Origin: Bradyrhizobium sp. CB82
GTDB lineage: Bacteria; Pseudomonadota; Alphaproteobacteria; Rhizobiales; Xanthobacteraceae
Assembly: GCF_029714405.1 (NCBI RefSeq)
Contig: NZ_CP121650.1
Coordinates: forward strand, 7,755,001-7,819,000
Reading direction: 5' to 3'
Length of the DNA stretch: 64,000 nt
Under the pieces are notes generated by a model. It saw nothing but the letters and a program-made list of their open reading frames with translations. It searched no databases and was not told the origin of the DNA. How positions within the stretch are numbered: position 1 is the stretch's first letter; each line of letters opens with the position of its first letter. A program made the translations under genes and the position numbers. Positions 9,979-19,762 of the stretch are shown here, in pieces.

Positions 9979-11493
9979 ATGCAGCACAAGCTCGCGACAT
10001 GGGCCGAGAGCGATCCGAACCGAAGGTTCGATCGCCTCCTTCGGCTGATTGCCAACCGGGAATGGCTTGCCGAGGCCGCTCGGATTGTTCTGGCGTCAAG
10101 TGGCGCACGAACATCGGGCATCGACGGAATAGATAAGCAACGACTGCAGGTCAGATTGGATCAGCATCTGGATGACCTGCGGAAAAGCCTGCTGGACGAG
10201 AGTTATCGCCCCCAGCCGGTGAAGCGGATCTATATCCCGAAAACCAACGGCAAGCTACGCCCACTGGGTATTCCGACTCTGACGGATCGCATCGTCCAAC
10301 GAGCCATGCTCATGGCCATAGAGCCACTCTGGGAAAGCGACTTCCATCGCCTATCCTATGGCTTCCGGCCTGAACGGAGCGTGCACCATGCCGTCCGCAC
10401 CGTGAAGATACAGCTTCAGGATGGAGCCGACACGACGAGGGGCCGTTGGATCATCGAAGGTGATCTGGCAAGCTACTTCGACACGGTCCATCACCGGCTG
10501 CTTATCAGATGCGTGCGGCGACGAGTGCAGGATGGGCGGTTTGTTGATCTTCTCTGGCGGTTCCTGAAGGCAGGTCACATTGACCGTGACCTGTTTACAG
10601 CCTCCAGCGAGGGTGTTCCGCAAGGTGGCGTGCTGTCACCGCTCTTGTCCAACATCATGCTCCATGAGTTCGATGCGTGGCTGGAGGCGAAATACCTGAG
10701 CGACAAGGCCCGCAAGGACCGCTGGGCATGGAACTTTGGCATCAAGCTGGGCCGCCCTATTACGGTTCGAGAGAACCGGCAATGGAAGCCGGCGGTTGCT
10801 TATTGCCGATACGCTGACGACTTTGTCGTGATCGTAAAAGGGACCAAAGCTCAAGCAGAGGAAATCCGCGAGGAATGCCGCGCCTTTCTGGAAGGCAAGC
10901 TGAAATTGATGCTGAATATGGAGAAAACCCATATCACCCACGTCAATGACGGCTTCGTCTTTCTGGGGCACAGGATCATTCGCAAGCGAGGGTCGCACGG
11001 ACGCATGTCCGTTGTCACAACGATACCCAAGGAAAAGGCGAAGGGGTTTGTTCGCAGGCTCACTGAAACCCTTTCCGGCAATCATAGTGTCAGCACGGTC
11101 GACATGATCGCAGGCCTGAACCGCCAACTGGCGGGATGGGCAGCGTTCTACAAGTTCACCGACTTCACCGCGTACGTATTCCGGCACATCGACCATGTCG
11201 TATTCTGGAAAATGGCACATTGGCTGGGGCACAAATACCGATCTCGCATCAAACCTTTGATGCGGAAATGGTACCGAACCCCGGAACCGGGCAAGGCGAA
11301 AACCTGGCTCGTGTTTGGTCGGAATGAACGCGGCGGGACCAACGGAAAAGCACTTTACCGGCTTGTCTCAAGCCCGAAGGCGCAGTTCCGGTGGCGCAAT
11401 CCGGAGGAAAATCCATACATCCTCCGAAAGGAAGCCCGCAGCACTGTCACCTCGCACTATCATGATGTTGCTATGGCCATGGGCCAAGCTTGA
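9979..11493 (+). CDS. Group II intron RT/maturase (intron A), intact
   Basis: 504 residues from the ATG at 9979 (an in-frame TTG lies 15 bases upstream). RT motifs in order: GIDGIDKQRL, RIYIPKTNGKLRPLGIPTL, SYGFRPERSVHHA, the palm GDLASYFDTV, GVPQGGVLSPLLSN, and the catalytic YCRYADDFVV. The X/maturase domain follows (LNRQLAGWAAFYKFTDFTA, WKMAHWLGHKYRSRIKP). No HNH endonuclease domain is visible, as in RmInt1-like introns that retrohome by using replication forks. The C-terminus ends just before domain V, and no frameshift is seen. This is the best candidate for a mobile intron in the window. Confidence 0.9.
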   Translation: MQHKLATWAESDPNRRFDRLLRLIANREWLAEAARIVLASSGARTSGIDGIDKQRLQVRLDQHLDDLRKSLLDESYRPQPVKRIYIPKTNGKLRPLGIPTLTDRIVQRAMLMAIEPLWESDFHRLSYGFRPERSVHHAVRTVKIQLQDGADTTRGRWIIEGDLASYFDTVHHRLLIRCVRRRVQDGRFVDLLWRFLKAGHIDRDLFTASSEGVPQGGVLSPLLSNIMLHEFDAWLEAKYLSDKARKDRWAWNFGIKLGRPITVRENRQWKPAVAYCRYADDFVVIVKGTKAQAEEIREECRAFLEGKLKLMLNMEKTHITHVNDGFVFLGHRIIRKRGSHGRMSVVTTIPKEKAKGFVRRLTETLSGNHSVSTVDMIAGLNRQLAGWAAFYKFTDFTAYVFRHIDHVVFWKMAHWLGHKYRSRIKPLMRKWYRTPEPGKAKTWLVFGRNERGGTNGKALYRLVSSPKAQFRWRNPEENPYILRKEARSTVTSHYHDVAMAMGQA

Positions 11494-11498
11494 ACAGA

Positions 11499-11532
11499 GA
11501 GCCGTATGCGCTGAAAGGTGCACGTACGGTTC
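11499..11532 (+). ncRNA. Group II intron A domain V
   Basis: GAGCCGTATGCG pairs with CGTACGGTTC around a GAAA tetraloop: the 34-nt catalytic hairpin. The same hairpin recurs at about 54142-54180 (with a small change) and, interrupted, at 1603-1645 on the minus strand. Confidence 0.85.
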
Positions 11533-11567
11533 GGGGAGGAGAAGCGCGCTCGCGCTTCTTACTCCAC

Positions 11568-12025
11568 TCCCGATGGCGCGCGGCTTCGTCTATCTCGCGG
11601 TGGTGCTCGACTGGTTCAGCCGCCGGGTGCTGTCGTGGCGCGTCTCGATCACGATGGAAGCCGCATTCTGCGTCGAGACGCTGGAGGACGCTCTCGCTCG
11701 CCACGGCAAGCCGGACATCTTCAACACCGACCAGGGCTCGCAGTTCACGGGCGCCGCGTTCACCGGCGTGCTCGCCAGTCATGGCATCGCCATCAGCATG
11801 GACGGCCGAGGCGCCTGGCGCGACAACGTGTTCGTCGAGCGGCTGTGGCGCAGCGTCAAATACGAAGAGGTCTATCTGCGCGCCTACGACACCGTGTCCG
11901 ACGCCCGCGCCTCGATCGGCCGATACCTCGCCTTTTACAATGGCCGGCGTCCCCACTCGAGCCTTGACGGCGGCACCCCGGATCAAGCTTACTTCAGCCC
12001 GCTGCCGTTCCGCGCGGCAGCCTAA
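11568..12025 (+). pseudogene. IS3-family orfB, exon 2
   Basis: Second half of the rve/DDE domain: LAVVLDWFSRRVLSWRVS, IFNTDQGSQFTGAAF (second Asp), SMDGRGAWRDNVFVERLWRSVKYEEVYL (catalytic Glu), YNGRRPHSSLDGGTPDQAYF, stop at 12025. It is open throughout and continuous with exon 1 apart from the intron. Confidence 0.9.
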
Positions 12026-12081
12026 CTCTGGCAGAAGCTCCACTTATCGACGCGGAATTGCTGTTCAGACAACCGGGGCCA

Positions 12082-12180
12082 GCTCACTTCCGTGGCCTCA
12101 TCCGCTGGCTGGAGCTCTTGTTGCACCAAATCCTCGTCCTGCTCATGCTCCGACTTCACCTCGCCCCGAGCTGAAGTGCG
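12082..12180 (+). pseudogene. IS5-family transposase tail (continues from 6920)
   Basis: After the duplicated ACTTC the frame reads RGLIRWLELLLHQILVLL to LAPS and a stop, which completes the AAGYNF end seen at 6920. It is the outermost shell of the nested insertion. Confidence 0.75.
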
Positions 12181-12884
12181 GGTTCTTCACGGACGACTTT
12201 TTAGTTTCGATACATCACACGGACGCTCTGACGCAGTGCACTTGTGGCACCTAACAGCATCTCCGCAGAAACCGTTTCCGGTCTGATGTAAGCTCGGACT
12301 CACGCATGAACTATCCATCAAACCTGCGGTCCGTCAGGACCTCATTTCAGAACCCTGAGAGCGAGGCACTGGTAAAATGACAAGGCGCCTAGAAATGCGT
12401 GCATGGTCACCGATCGAGTTGGTGCCCTCCATACAGAAGCAGTGCCTCATTGCGCCGCGCGGTGCGTCGACCATTGGGCTCGGTCGCGTGGTCGCGAGAC
12501 ACGCTCAGGACCTATTTGCAATTCACCTATTGCTTGAGAAACCAAAATGCCTTCGCTTGCTTCCACAATGAGATCGTCAGCGTGACGCCCCTTAAACGAT
12601 GCTGGCTACAGGTTGGTGCTGTGCCCCTGTTTGCCAGAGATCGAGTCGCCAGCACAAAAGTTAGACATCGCGCGATATTATCTCTTTGAAATGGAACTTC
12701 ACAACGATTGACACGACCACCAGAACAGGTCGGTGCTCGTTGCGTGGTGTCGTGCTAGCAGGCCAACATGTGGCAATGAGCTTTAACGATTCATCCCTAT
12801 TTAAGCCGATGAGGCGGCATAACGCATTATCACGTGTTCGCGAAGTGCCCCGGAACTCGAAGTTGCGTTATAAGGAGCCAAACT
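12181..12884. other. Upstream region of the asparagine-synthetase-like gene
   Basis: 700 bases with only short unconvincing reading frames. No sigma-54 motif, nod box or clear operator was found. The end of the IS5 remnant lies near 12190. A sequence TTGACA occurs at 12708 without a matching -10. The AAGGAG at 12871 is the ribosome binding site of the next gene. Confidence 0.5.
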
Positions 12885-14711
12885 ATGTGTGGCATCTGTG
12901 GATGGATTGACTTCGATCGTGACCTGGGAGGTCCCGAGGCGCGACGCGAGCTTGCTAACATGACTGCCACCATGGCTTATCGCGGCCCGGACGACGAGGG
13001 GACTTGGATCGACGGACCTGCGGCGCTGGGACACCGCCGCCTAGCAATCATCGACATCGAGGGCGGTAGCCAGCCAATGACGCTCCAGGAGGACGGCAGA
13101 CCCATGTTGGTACTCGTCTATACAGGCGAGACGTATAACTACAGCGAGCTGCGTCAACGGCTCGCCGGCTTAGGTCATCGATTCGACACGAGCAGTGACA
13201 CCGAGGTGGTTCTGCACGCCCACAGCGAGTGGGGCCACCGAGATCCGCGCGGCGCCGTGAATGAACTAAATGGGATGTTCGCCTACGCAATTTGGGATAC
13301 CGCCAAACGCGAACTGCTTCTCATACGCGACCGGCTCGGCATCAAGCCGCTTTACTATTACCCTACACAGCATGGAGTATTGTTCGGCTCCGAGCCAAAG
13401 GCAATCCTCGCCAATGGTCTTGCGGAACGAATCATGGACGCAGACGGGCTTCGTCGCGCCCTATGCTCCTTCGCAGACCCGCACAACGCCGTTTTCCGGG
13501 GCATGCATGAGGTACAGCCCGGCCATATCGTCCGCGTGAGCCGCGATGGCATCCAGCAGATGGCCTACTGGCAGCTCAGCGACAGCGGGCACACCGATGA
13601 CTTGCCTACCACCGTTCGGCGCGTCCGCGAGCTGCTCGACGACACGATCCAACGGCAGCTCATCGCGGACGTACCGCTGTGCACGCTCTTGTCGGGCGGG
13701 CTTGACTCCTCGGCCATGACCGCACTGGCCGCGCGCTTCAGCGACGAGCGGATCCGGTCATTCGCCCTCGACTTCGTCGGCTACACCGACAACTTTATCC
13801 CCGGCCCGATGTGCGCCACACCCGATGGGCCGTACGTGCAGGAGGTCTCGAAGTTCGTTGGTACGGACCACACGGACATTACGTTGTCCGCGGACGAACT
13901 CATGGACGCGAATGTGCGAGCCGCCACCCTCCATGCCCGCGACTTGCCGTTCACCATGGGCGACATCGACAGCTCTCTTTATCTCCTGTTTAAGGCAATC
14001 CGGCAACATGCGACGGTGGCTCTGTCCGGGGAGTCGGCCGACGAGCTTTTCGGCGGTTACTGCTGGTTTCACGATCCCGCGTTCGTTCAGGCGGACAAAT
14101 TTCCATGGTCCGGCGGCACGTGGTATGACACTGACCAATATCTGGACCCGGACCTCGTCGAGAACCTCGACCTCCCACGCTATCTCGACGAGCAGTACCG
14201 CAAGGCACTCGCAGAAGTACCCGCCCTGACCGGGCCGGCCTCTACCGATCCGCATGAGCGTCGCATGCGCGAGGTCTGCTACCTCGCTCTCACACGCTTC
14301 CTTCCGATGCTGCTCGACCGCAAGGACCGGCTAAGTATGGCTTCGGGTCTCGAGGTGCGGGTCCCCTACTGCGACCACCGCCTTGTCGAGTACGTGTTTA
14401 CTATCCCGTGGGCCCAAAAGACTTTCGACGGGCGCGAGAAGAGCCTCCTGCGGGCCGCCACCGCGAATCTGCTGCCGCGGTCGGTGGTGCAGCGGGTCAA
14501 GAGCGGGTATCCGGCTATTCAGGATCCGATCTACGCCACAATGCTGCGCAGACGGTTCACCGCGCTGCTAAATGATCGCACTGCGGCGGTAGCACCACTG
14601 CTGTCCGTCGACGGCTCCCGTGCGTTGCTCGACGCAAACATCTGGCAGGTGGAGCGTATCCTGGCCCTTCAGGATTTCCTGACCGATTACAACGTGAGCC
14701 TTAGGGTTTGA
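12885..14711 (+). CDS. Asparagine synthetase-like glutamine amidotransferase (AsnB family)
   Basis: 608 residues. The start is fixed by the MCGICG end: Cys2 becomes the N-terminal glutaminase nucleophile. AAGGAG lies 8 bases upstream. Class II glutaminase domain: RGPDDEG 33-39, GHRRLAIID 49-57. The oxyanion-hole motif normally NGE is TGE here (80-82). The synthetase domain has the PP-loop SGGLDSS 270-276 and SGESADELFGGY. Family members use glutamine, ATP and aspartate to make asparagine, or amidate or cyclise other carboxylates. The gene is isolated between two IS nests, with no housekeeping neighbours, so a specialised biosynthetic role is plausible. True asparagine synthesis cannot be excluded. 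Confidence 0.88.
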   Translation: MCGICGWIDFDRDLGGPEARRELANMTATMAYRGPDDEGTWIDGPAALGHRRLAIIDIEGGSQPMTLQEDGRPMLVLVYTGETYNYSELRQRLAGLGHRFDTSSDTEVVLHAHSEWGHRDPRGAVNELNGMFAYAIWDTAKRELLLIRDRLGIKPLYYYPTQHGVLFGSEPKAILANGLAERIMDADGLRRALCSFADPHNAVFRGMHEVQPGHIVRVSRDGIQQMAYWQLSDSGHTDDLPTTVRRVRELLDDTIQRQLIADVPLCTLLSGGLDSSAMTALAARFSDERIRSFALDFVGYTDNFIPGPMCATPDGPYVQEVSKFVGTDHTDITLSADELMDANVRAATLHARDLPFTMGDIDSSLYLLFKAIRQHATVALSGESADELFGGYCWFHDPAFVQADKFPWSGGTWYDTDQYLDPDLVENLDLPRYLDEQYRKALAEVPALTGPASTDPHERRMREVCYLALTRFLPMLLDRKDRLSMASGLEVRVPYCDHRLVEYVFTIPWAQKTFDGREKSLLRAATANLLPRSVVQRVKSGYPAIQDPIYATMLRRRFTALLNDRTAAVAPLLSVDGSRALLDANIWQVERILALQDFLTDYNVSLRV

Positions 14712-15309
14712 GACGGCGGAACACACATAAGCTGTGAATGCCGCTACGAATTTCTTCAGATATGACGAGGTATACTTCACCAGGCGGGTTTCGGCGCATC
14801 AGCGCGTGAGATGATCTTGTTTCCCATTTTTGGGTTGGCCGTCCCGCGGCGCTTGTGCTGAGATTGGCGCGGCAATAGCTTTGAGTATCCGTGCTCTGCC
14901 CTGGCGAAGCCATAGAGCCTTCGATTTGGCGTGGTGGCAGCGGTTGTGACCGCGGCATCGCCGAATTCCTCAGCCTACTCGGCAAATCCGATGTCCGCTA
15001 GCCATAGCGCTGCGTTCATAGCGGGCGTTGGCCGGCTGGAAAGCAAAAATGGATCACCTCGTTGTGGCCGATGAAGTCGAGCCGCGCGAGAGCAACAATC
15101 CAGTTCTTGGCTACGCAAGTGTGGAATGAGAACTCAAGTCGAGTCGGCGCGCGTTTTGATGGTCGAAGCGGACCGCAGCGCCGTCTTTGCTCTGCCGGTT
15201 CCCATGCATCGCGACGCCCACATCGCAACAGCCAAACTTTGGCAGAAGCGCCGCTTTCTTGCTGAGCGCAGTCTAAAGCTTGATGGCATTAGGTTCGATA
15301 GCCTGAATT
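14712..15309. other. Non-coding or degenerate stretch after asnB-like gene
   Basis: No recognisable gene. The minus frame that runs through 15134-15310 is only read-through beyond the IS630 remnant. Confidence 0.4.
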
Positions 15310-15775
15310 TTTTGAGATAGTTGGCGCATTCGTCTGGGGTGAAGGTATCAAGTGCCTGGCCGATTGCGGCGCAAACCGCATCGACGGTTCGCGCGGCAGC
15401 TTTGCGGAGCAGGTGCTTGAGCTTGGCAAAGATCTGTTCGATCGGGTTCAGGTCGGGCGAGTATTTTGGCAGGAAGAAGAGTTTGGCGCCGGCGGAACGA
15501 ATGAGCTGGCGCACGAGCTTGCTTTTGTGGCTGCCGAGATTGTCCATGACCACGATGTCGCCGGGACGAAGGGTCGGCAGAAGAACCTTCTCGACATAGG
15601 TCCGAAAGCTCACGCCGTCGATCGGCCCCTCGATGAACCATGGCGCATCGATCCGGTCATGGCGCAGGGCTGCCAGGAAGGTCATGGTCTTCCAGCGCCC
15701 GTGGGGCACCTTGGCAGGGAGGCTGCGCGCGCGCGGTGCCCATCCCCGCAAGGGAGCCATGTCGGGCCTGGTCCA
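15310..15775 (-). pseudogene. IS630-family transposase, C-terminal exon
   Basis: Reads TWTRPDMAPLRGWAPRARSL, the conserved IS630 DDE segment IVVMDNLGSHKSKLVRQLI, and YSPDLNPIEQIFAKLKHLLRKAAARTV to ECANYLKKF, then decays. The first exon base is at 15775, directly behind the 3' end of intron C. This target (the IS630 MAPLRGW segment) resembles that of RmInt1, which inserts in an IS630-family element of Sinorhizobium (established). The N-terminal half of the same transposase type lies at 23150-23518 on the same strand. Confidence 0.85.
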
Positions 15776-17330
15776 GGGGTGAGTAGGCCGGAGGATTTTC
15801 ACCCCCGGCACCGGGTCACCGGAGGCGGTCGCCCGCCCCCGGTTCCCACAGAACGTGGCGTGCGGATTTCCCGCACCGACGCTCTTCGACAGTTGGTTCA
15901 CAGCACTGCAAGCGCCTGCAGCTCCCGATAAGCGCAGCTTAGGCTTCAGCACCGGTGTCCGTTCTTTGATTTGGTGGAAGGCGTCCCAAGTGAGGCGACG
16001 ACCCGCCCAGCTGCGGCTGCACAACATCTTGCGCCAGTAACGCTCGACGACCCGATAGACTTTTACGAGGCTCCGGAGATTTCCGGCGACACCGTAATAG
16101 CCATAGTGGCCGCGCAGGACGACGTTGATTTCATCGGCCTGGTCACTGATCTTGTAATGCCGTATTCGCCGCATCAGCTCCTGCAGAGACATAAGGCTGC
16201 GCTTTAGCCGAGATTTCTCGGTACGCATCCCAACCTTGAAGTTGCCTCGTTGGTTTCGCGTGCAATAGAGCGTTAGACCCAGAAAGTAGATTGTTTCCGG
16301 GCGGTTTCTGCCGCGTTTGCCCGCGTGTCTTTGCGCGAACCGACCAAACTCGACCAACTTGGTCTTGGTCGGCTCTAGAGTGAGGCCGAACTTCCCCAAC
16401 CGAAGACGCAAGGCCTCCTGTACGCGGATGGCGTCCGATCGATATTGGAAGCAGATCACAAAGTCGTCGATATAGCGCACCAGTCGGGCTTCGCCCCGCA
16501 ACCGGCCCTTCACCACGCGTTCGAACCAGAGGTCGAGAACGTAATGAAGGTAGAGGTTGCTCAAAAGCACACTGATCGATCCGCCTTGTGGCGTTCCTTG
16601 TTCGCTCGGATGCACCGCTCCGTCTTCCAAGACACCCGCTTTCAACCAGCGCCGGATCAAGCTGATCAGGCGCGGTTCGACAAACCGGAGGACCCAATCA
16701 TGATCGAGACTCCCGAAGAAGTTCTTCAAATCCGCCTCCAACACCCAGCTGATCATGCCGCCGGCGATGACCTCATTGAGGGTCGCCAAGGCGTGATGGG
16801 CGCTGAGCTTCGGCCTGCCGCCGAACGAGCAGGGCAAGAAGTCCTGCTCGTAGATGGCGGACAACACCGCAGCCGTGCTGCGCTGGAGCGCCCGGTCGGC
16901 GACAGTTGGAACCCCGAGGGGCGCTTCTCCGTCTTACCGGGCTTGGGGATATAGACACGCCGAATGTTCGGCGCCCGATATCCCTGTCGGTGGATGGATT
17001 GGAGCATCGGCTCGATCCATCCGTCGAAGCTCTCCTCGCCGCCTCCACCGTCTGTCCGTCCACCCCGGCGGCGGAGCGCTTCGGAATCTGTAATAGATTC
17101 TTTTGCACTCGATCGCGCGTGATGTGATGGGCCAACGAGGTGAAGCAAAGATTTGGCTCGCGCCGAGCTTTCACTGCTATTTGTTCAAGTTTCGTTTCCA
17201 TGGTCAGCTGATCTTCTCTTAGAATAGAAGGCCGTGACTCCCGTTGAATGGAGCCCATGTCGCCCAAGAACAATTCAACTACCGCTGACCGCTTCCCCAT
17301 GTAGTCGGCTCTCCCGACCTCCGAGTGTCG
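15776..17330 (-). mobile_element. Group II intron C, 5' truncated
   Basis: Domain V is at 15851-15884 (GTGCGGGAAATCCGCAC stem) and the 3' end is near 15776. The 5' side shares sequence with the corresponding part of intron E (CTCGGAG...GGGA.AGCCG) but begins mid-domain at about 17320-17330, where it abuts the 3' end of intron D. Roughly the first 350 bases of the intron are therefore missing. Confidence 0.7.
15898..17201 (-). pseudogene. Group II intron RT pseudogene (intron C)
   Basis: The N-terminus METKLEQIAVKARREPNLCF and GVDGQTVEAA at 17201-17050 is followed by two frameshifts, at about 17045 and 16870. From there to 15930 the frame is open, with DLKNFFGSLDHDWVL, EQGTPQGGSISVLLSN and the catalytic YIDDFVICFQ. 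An extra base near 15930 bypasses the normal stop (ELQALAVL), which opens the frame through domain V into the IS630 exon and makes a 577-codon artefact. Same intron class as E. Confidence 0.85.
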
Positions 17331-19762
17331 GGTCGGGGGAGGCGCCCATTGAAGGGCTTGCCTCCGCCCGCCGCTCAAACGGCTCGTGCAGTTTTCCCGC
17401 AAGCCGCTTTCATGAATGGGCTTTCGTGATCTGAAGTGAAGGGATCAGTGAGACAAGGCCAACTAGCTTGAACTCCGCACGCAGCCGTTGGGTGGGATAT
17501 TTCTTCCAGCCTGCGTTCCGCCACCGCTTGGCGCGGTGCGACCACAGCCGGCGGACTATCCACCCGTCCAGCTGGTGGAAGCGTGTCCTGACCCGGGAGC
17601 GACAGTAGTAGTGTCCCCATCCTCGGATGATCGGTTGATCGCATTGATCAATTCGCCCAGACGCAGAGGTATACGCCTCTTGGTCAAGGCCCTGATCTGA
17701 TCCTTGAATCGGTCCACCGACTTCTGTGTGGGAATGGCATAGAGATTCTGCCGGTTCAGTTTGGATTTGATCCGGTCGTGGGCCAGTTTAAACTGTCCTT
17801 TCCCACGTTGGATTTTGAATCCGAGAAACTCGAAGCCTTGCGCAATGTGCACAATCCGGGTCTTCTCCCGGTTGAGCGTCACACCGAGCTCTTCGAGAAT
17901 CTTTTCTGCTCGGGCCAAGACGTTTTGCGCCTCAGCTCGAGTCCGACAGGTCACAACCCAGTCGTCCGCCCATCGCGTGAGCTGGTATCCATGTCGCCTC
18001 ATCTCCTTATCGAAGGGAGTCAGCAGGATGTTGCTCAGCATCGGCGAAACGACACCCCCTTGCGGGGTTCCCTGTGGCGTTTCAAACCTCCGGCCCTTGT
18101 CTTCGTAGCCTGCCTTGAGAGTTTGCTGAATTAGCTTCAGCACTCTGCTGTCGGCGATCTGCTTTCCAACCAGAGTCAGGAGTTTGTCGTGATCGACAGA
18201 CCCGAAATAATCTTTCAGATCCGCATCTACGATCCACTCGTTTCCAGCCTGTATTTCGCGCCAGATCTTGGTCAGCGCATCGGCTGTCTTTCGACCCTTC
18301 CGATACCCAAAACTGCTGGGATCAAAGACCTTCTCAAAGATCGGCTCTAAGCGATTGGCCAGTGCCTGTTGGCACACTCGATCATAGATCGAGGGTATGC
18401 CCAAAGGTCTGGTCTTGCCGGGGGCTCCTCTTTTCGGGATCTCCAACCGTCGCACAGGCAGCGGCTGATAGGTGTCGTCGCGGAGCTCTCGATGCAGCCG
18501 TTCTAGATTTGCTTCCAGATTGGCCTCGAATTCTTCGATCGTGATCCTATCGGTTCCGCTTGCCCCTCGATTGGCGCGAACGCGCTCCCACGCAAGGTGC
18601 AAGTTCTTGCGTGCGTAAACCTTGTCCACCAGAGAGTGGACCTTCTGCTTCTGACCTTCGAGCGTCAGATAATCGGACAGTCTCCTGGAAGCGTGTCGTT
18701 CGGGTTTTTCACAAAGGGAACTTTCCATCTGCACGCTCCTTTCTCATCAGCCTCAATTGATCCTTGCTCGATCCATTCACGAACGTCCTTCCCCGGACCA
18801 CTCTCGATCCGCCGTTTCCGGTCACGCGAGTTATTCGTTTCGCGCTTCAGGTACCGTTACGTTCTCCGACTCCTGCCTCAGCATCACTTCCCACTTCGTT
18901 TGCGCTTATAGGGTCGTTTACCCGGATTTGGGCCGGGACTGATGCAGGTCTCCTGGGGTCACACATGAATCTTCCGTATCGTGCCGCCAGCAAACACCTT
19001 GGTGCGATGGGTGAATGAGTAGTGCCTTCGTCCCAATAGTGCGGACTCGACCTTGCCCCATCTTTGGCCGACCTGTTCATCGTCGGGGTGGCCCCCATTG
19101 ATTACAGCCCGATACTTCTCCTCAAACCCTTCGGATTCCGGATCGCTCCGGACACCCTGTCCTCCGGGATACGCCGAGCAACTGGCTCCAGGTCCGTCTT
19201 GGCTGTTTCCGGCTTTCGCCTGCGTGCCCGTTTAGACTTCTCCATACCCTCTTGCTCTCCCGGCCAGCGAGGCATTACCCCCGCTTTTGGATACAGCGCC
19301 CCTCATCCGAGCGCCGAGGGGACTTCAACCCCAATGATTCATGCGCTGCCCAGCGCACACTATCAGTCAGTCTGACTTCCACCCGGTCATCAGACCCTTC
19401 TCACCTCATCGGCTTGGCAGGTCCTACAAGTTTGCGCTTGAACCGGATGGATCTCCCTTGTTCACGTTGCTTCCTTTGGTTGCATGCTGGCGGTACGAAC
19501 CCCGGGAGCACCTCAGCCCCGCTCGCGATGACGCGGGTTGCGATTCCGCCTTCCCCTTTGAGAGACAGGGTCGGCTACTCCGATCACGTTCGATTTCGGG
19601 GCTATCTTCCCGTTCACTTGATTCCGGCCTGCAACCTCCCTGTCTACGCTTCGTAGCGGCCGTTACCGGACGCCACGCAAGACTCGGTTCGCGGCTGCTC
19701 GCTAGGCTTTGCCGCGGCCGTCATCGCAGACGGCAGACTTCAACGCGCTTGCAAGGCGCAAC
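17325..19762 (-). mobile_element. Group II intron D
   Basis: The RT gene is 17410-18728. Domain V is at about 17375-17408 (AGCGGCTTGC...GCACGAGCCGTT) followed by a domain VI-like stem. The likely 5' end is a TTGCGCC (cf. GTGCGCC) at about 19762, directly after domain V of intron E, so D appears inserted at the 3' end of E. The boundary is approximate. 18729-19762 holds intron domains and no other gene. Confidence 0.6.
17410..18728 (-). pseudogene. Group II intron RT (intron D), one frameshift near C-terminus
   Basis: MESSLCEKPERHASRR, NRGASGTDRITIEEFE, LEIPKRGAPGKTRPLGIPS, SSFGYRKGRKTADAL, DADLKDYFGSVDHDKLL, GTPQGGVVSPMLSN, RWADDWVVTCRT (catalytic ADD), GFEFLGFKIQRGKG. After NAIN a single missing C at about 17636 shifts the frame. 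With it restored the protein would read NPIIRGWGHYYCRSRVRTRF to ITKAHS and stop at 17410. The RT core is intact. The lost part is the maturase thumb end, so activity is doubtful. Confidence 0.85.

Larger units (their letters stand above)
9305..11567 (+). mobile_element. Group II intron A, complete, in IS3 orfB
   Basis: The ends are exact: GTGCGCC at 9305 (GUGYG consensus) and CTCCAC at 11567, ending in AY as expected. The exons rejoin in frame. It has about 670 bases of 5' ribozyme domains, an intact RT gene and domain V at 11499-11532. The intron end also has a strong terminal stem (GAAGCGCGCTCGCGCTTC), domain VI. Relatives in the window: A' at 1604-3808 (decayed) and a 3' fragment at 53745-54221. 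Confidence 0.9.
6921..12081 (+). mobile_element. IS3-family element, right copy, with IS110 and group II intron inside
   Basis: Imperfect terminal repeats AGAGCTGGCTCCGG (left) and the inverse of GAGCTGGCCCCGG (right) flank the element. ACTTC on both sides looks like a target duplication within the IS5 gene. It contains orfA, an IS110 insertion, orfB exon 1, a 2.26-kb group II intron and orfB exon 2. Ignoring the two insertions the element would be about 1.3 kb, normal for IS3. Confidence 0.85.

Noticed and set aside
12181..12884. Possible nod box or sigma-54 site before the AsnB-like gene
   Set aside because: Scanned both strands by eye: no ATC-N9-GAT series and no GG-N10-GC with the right context.
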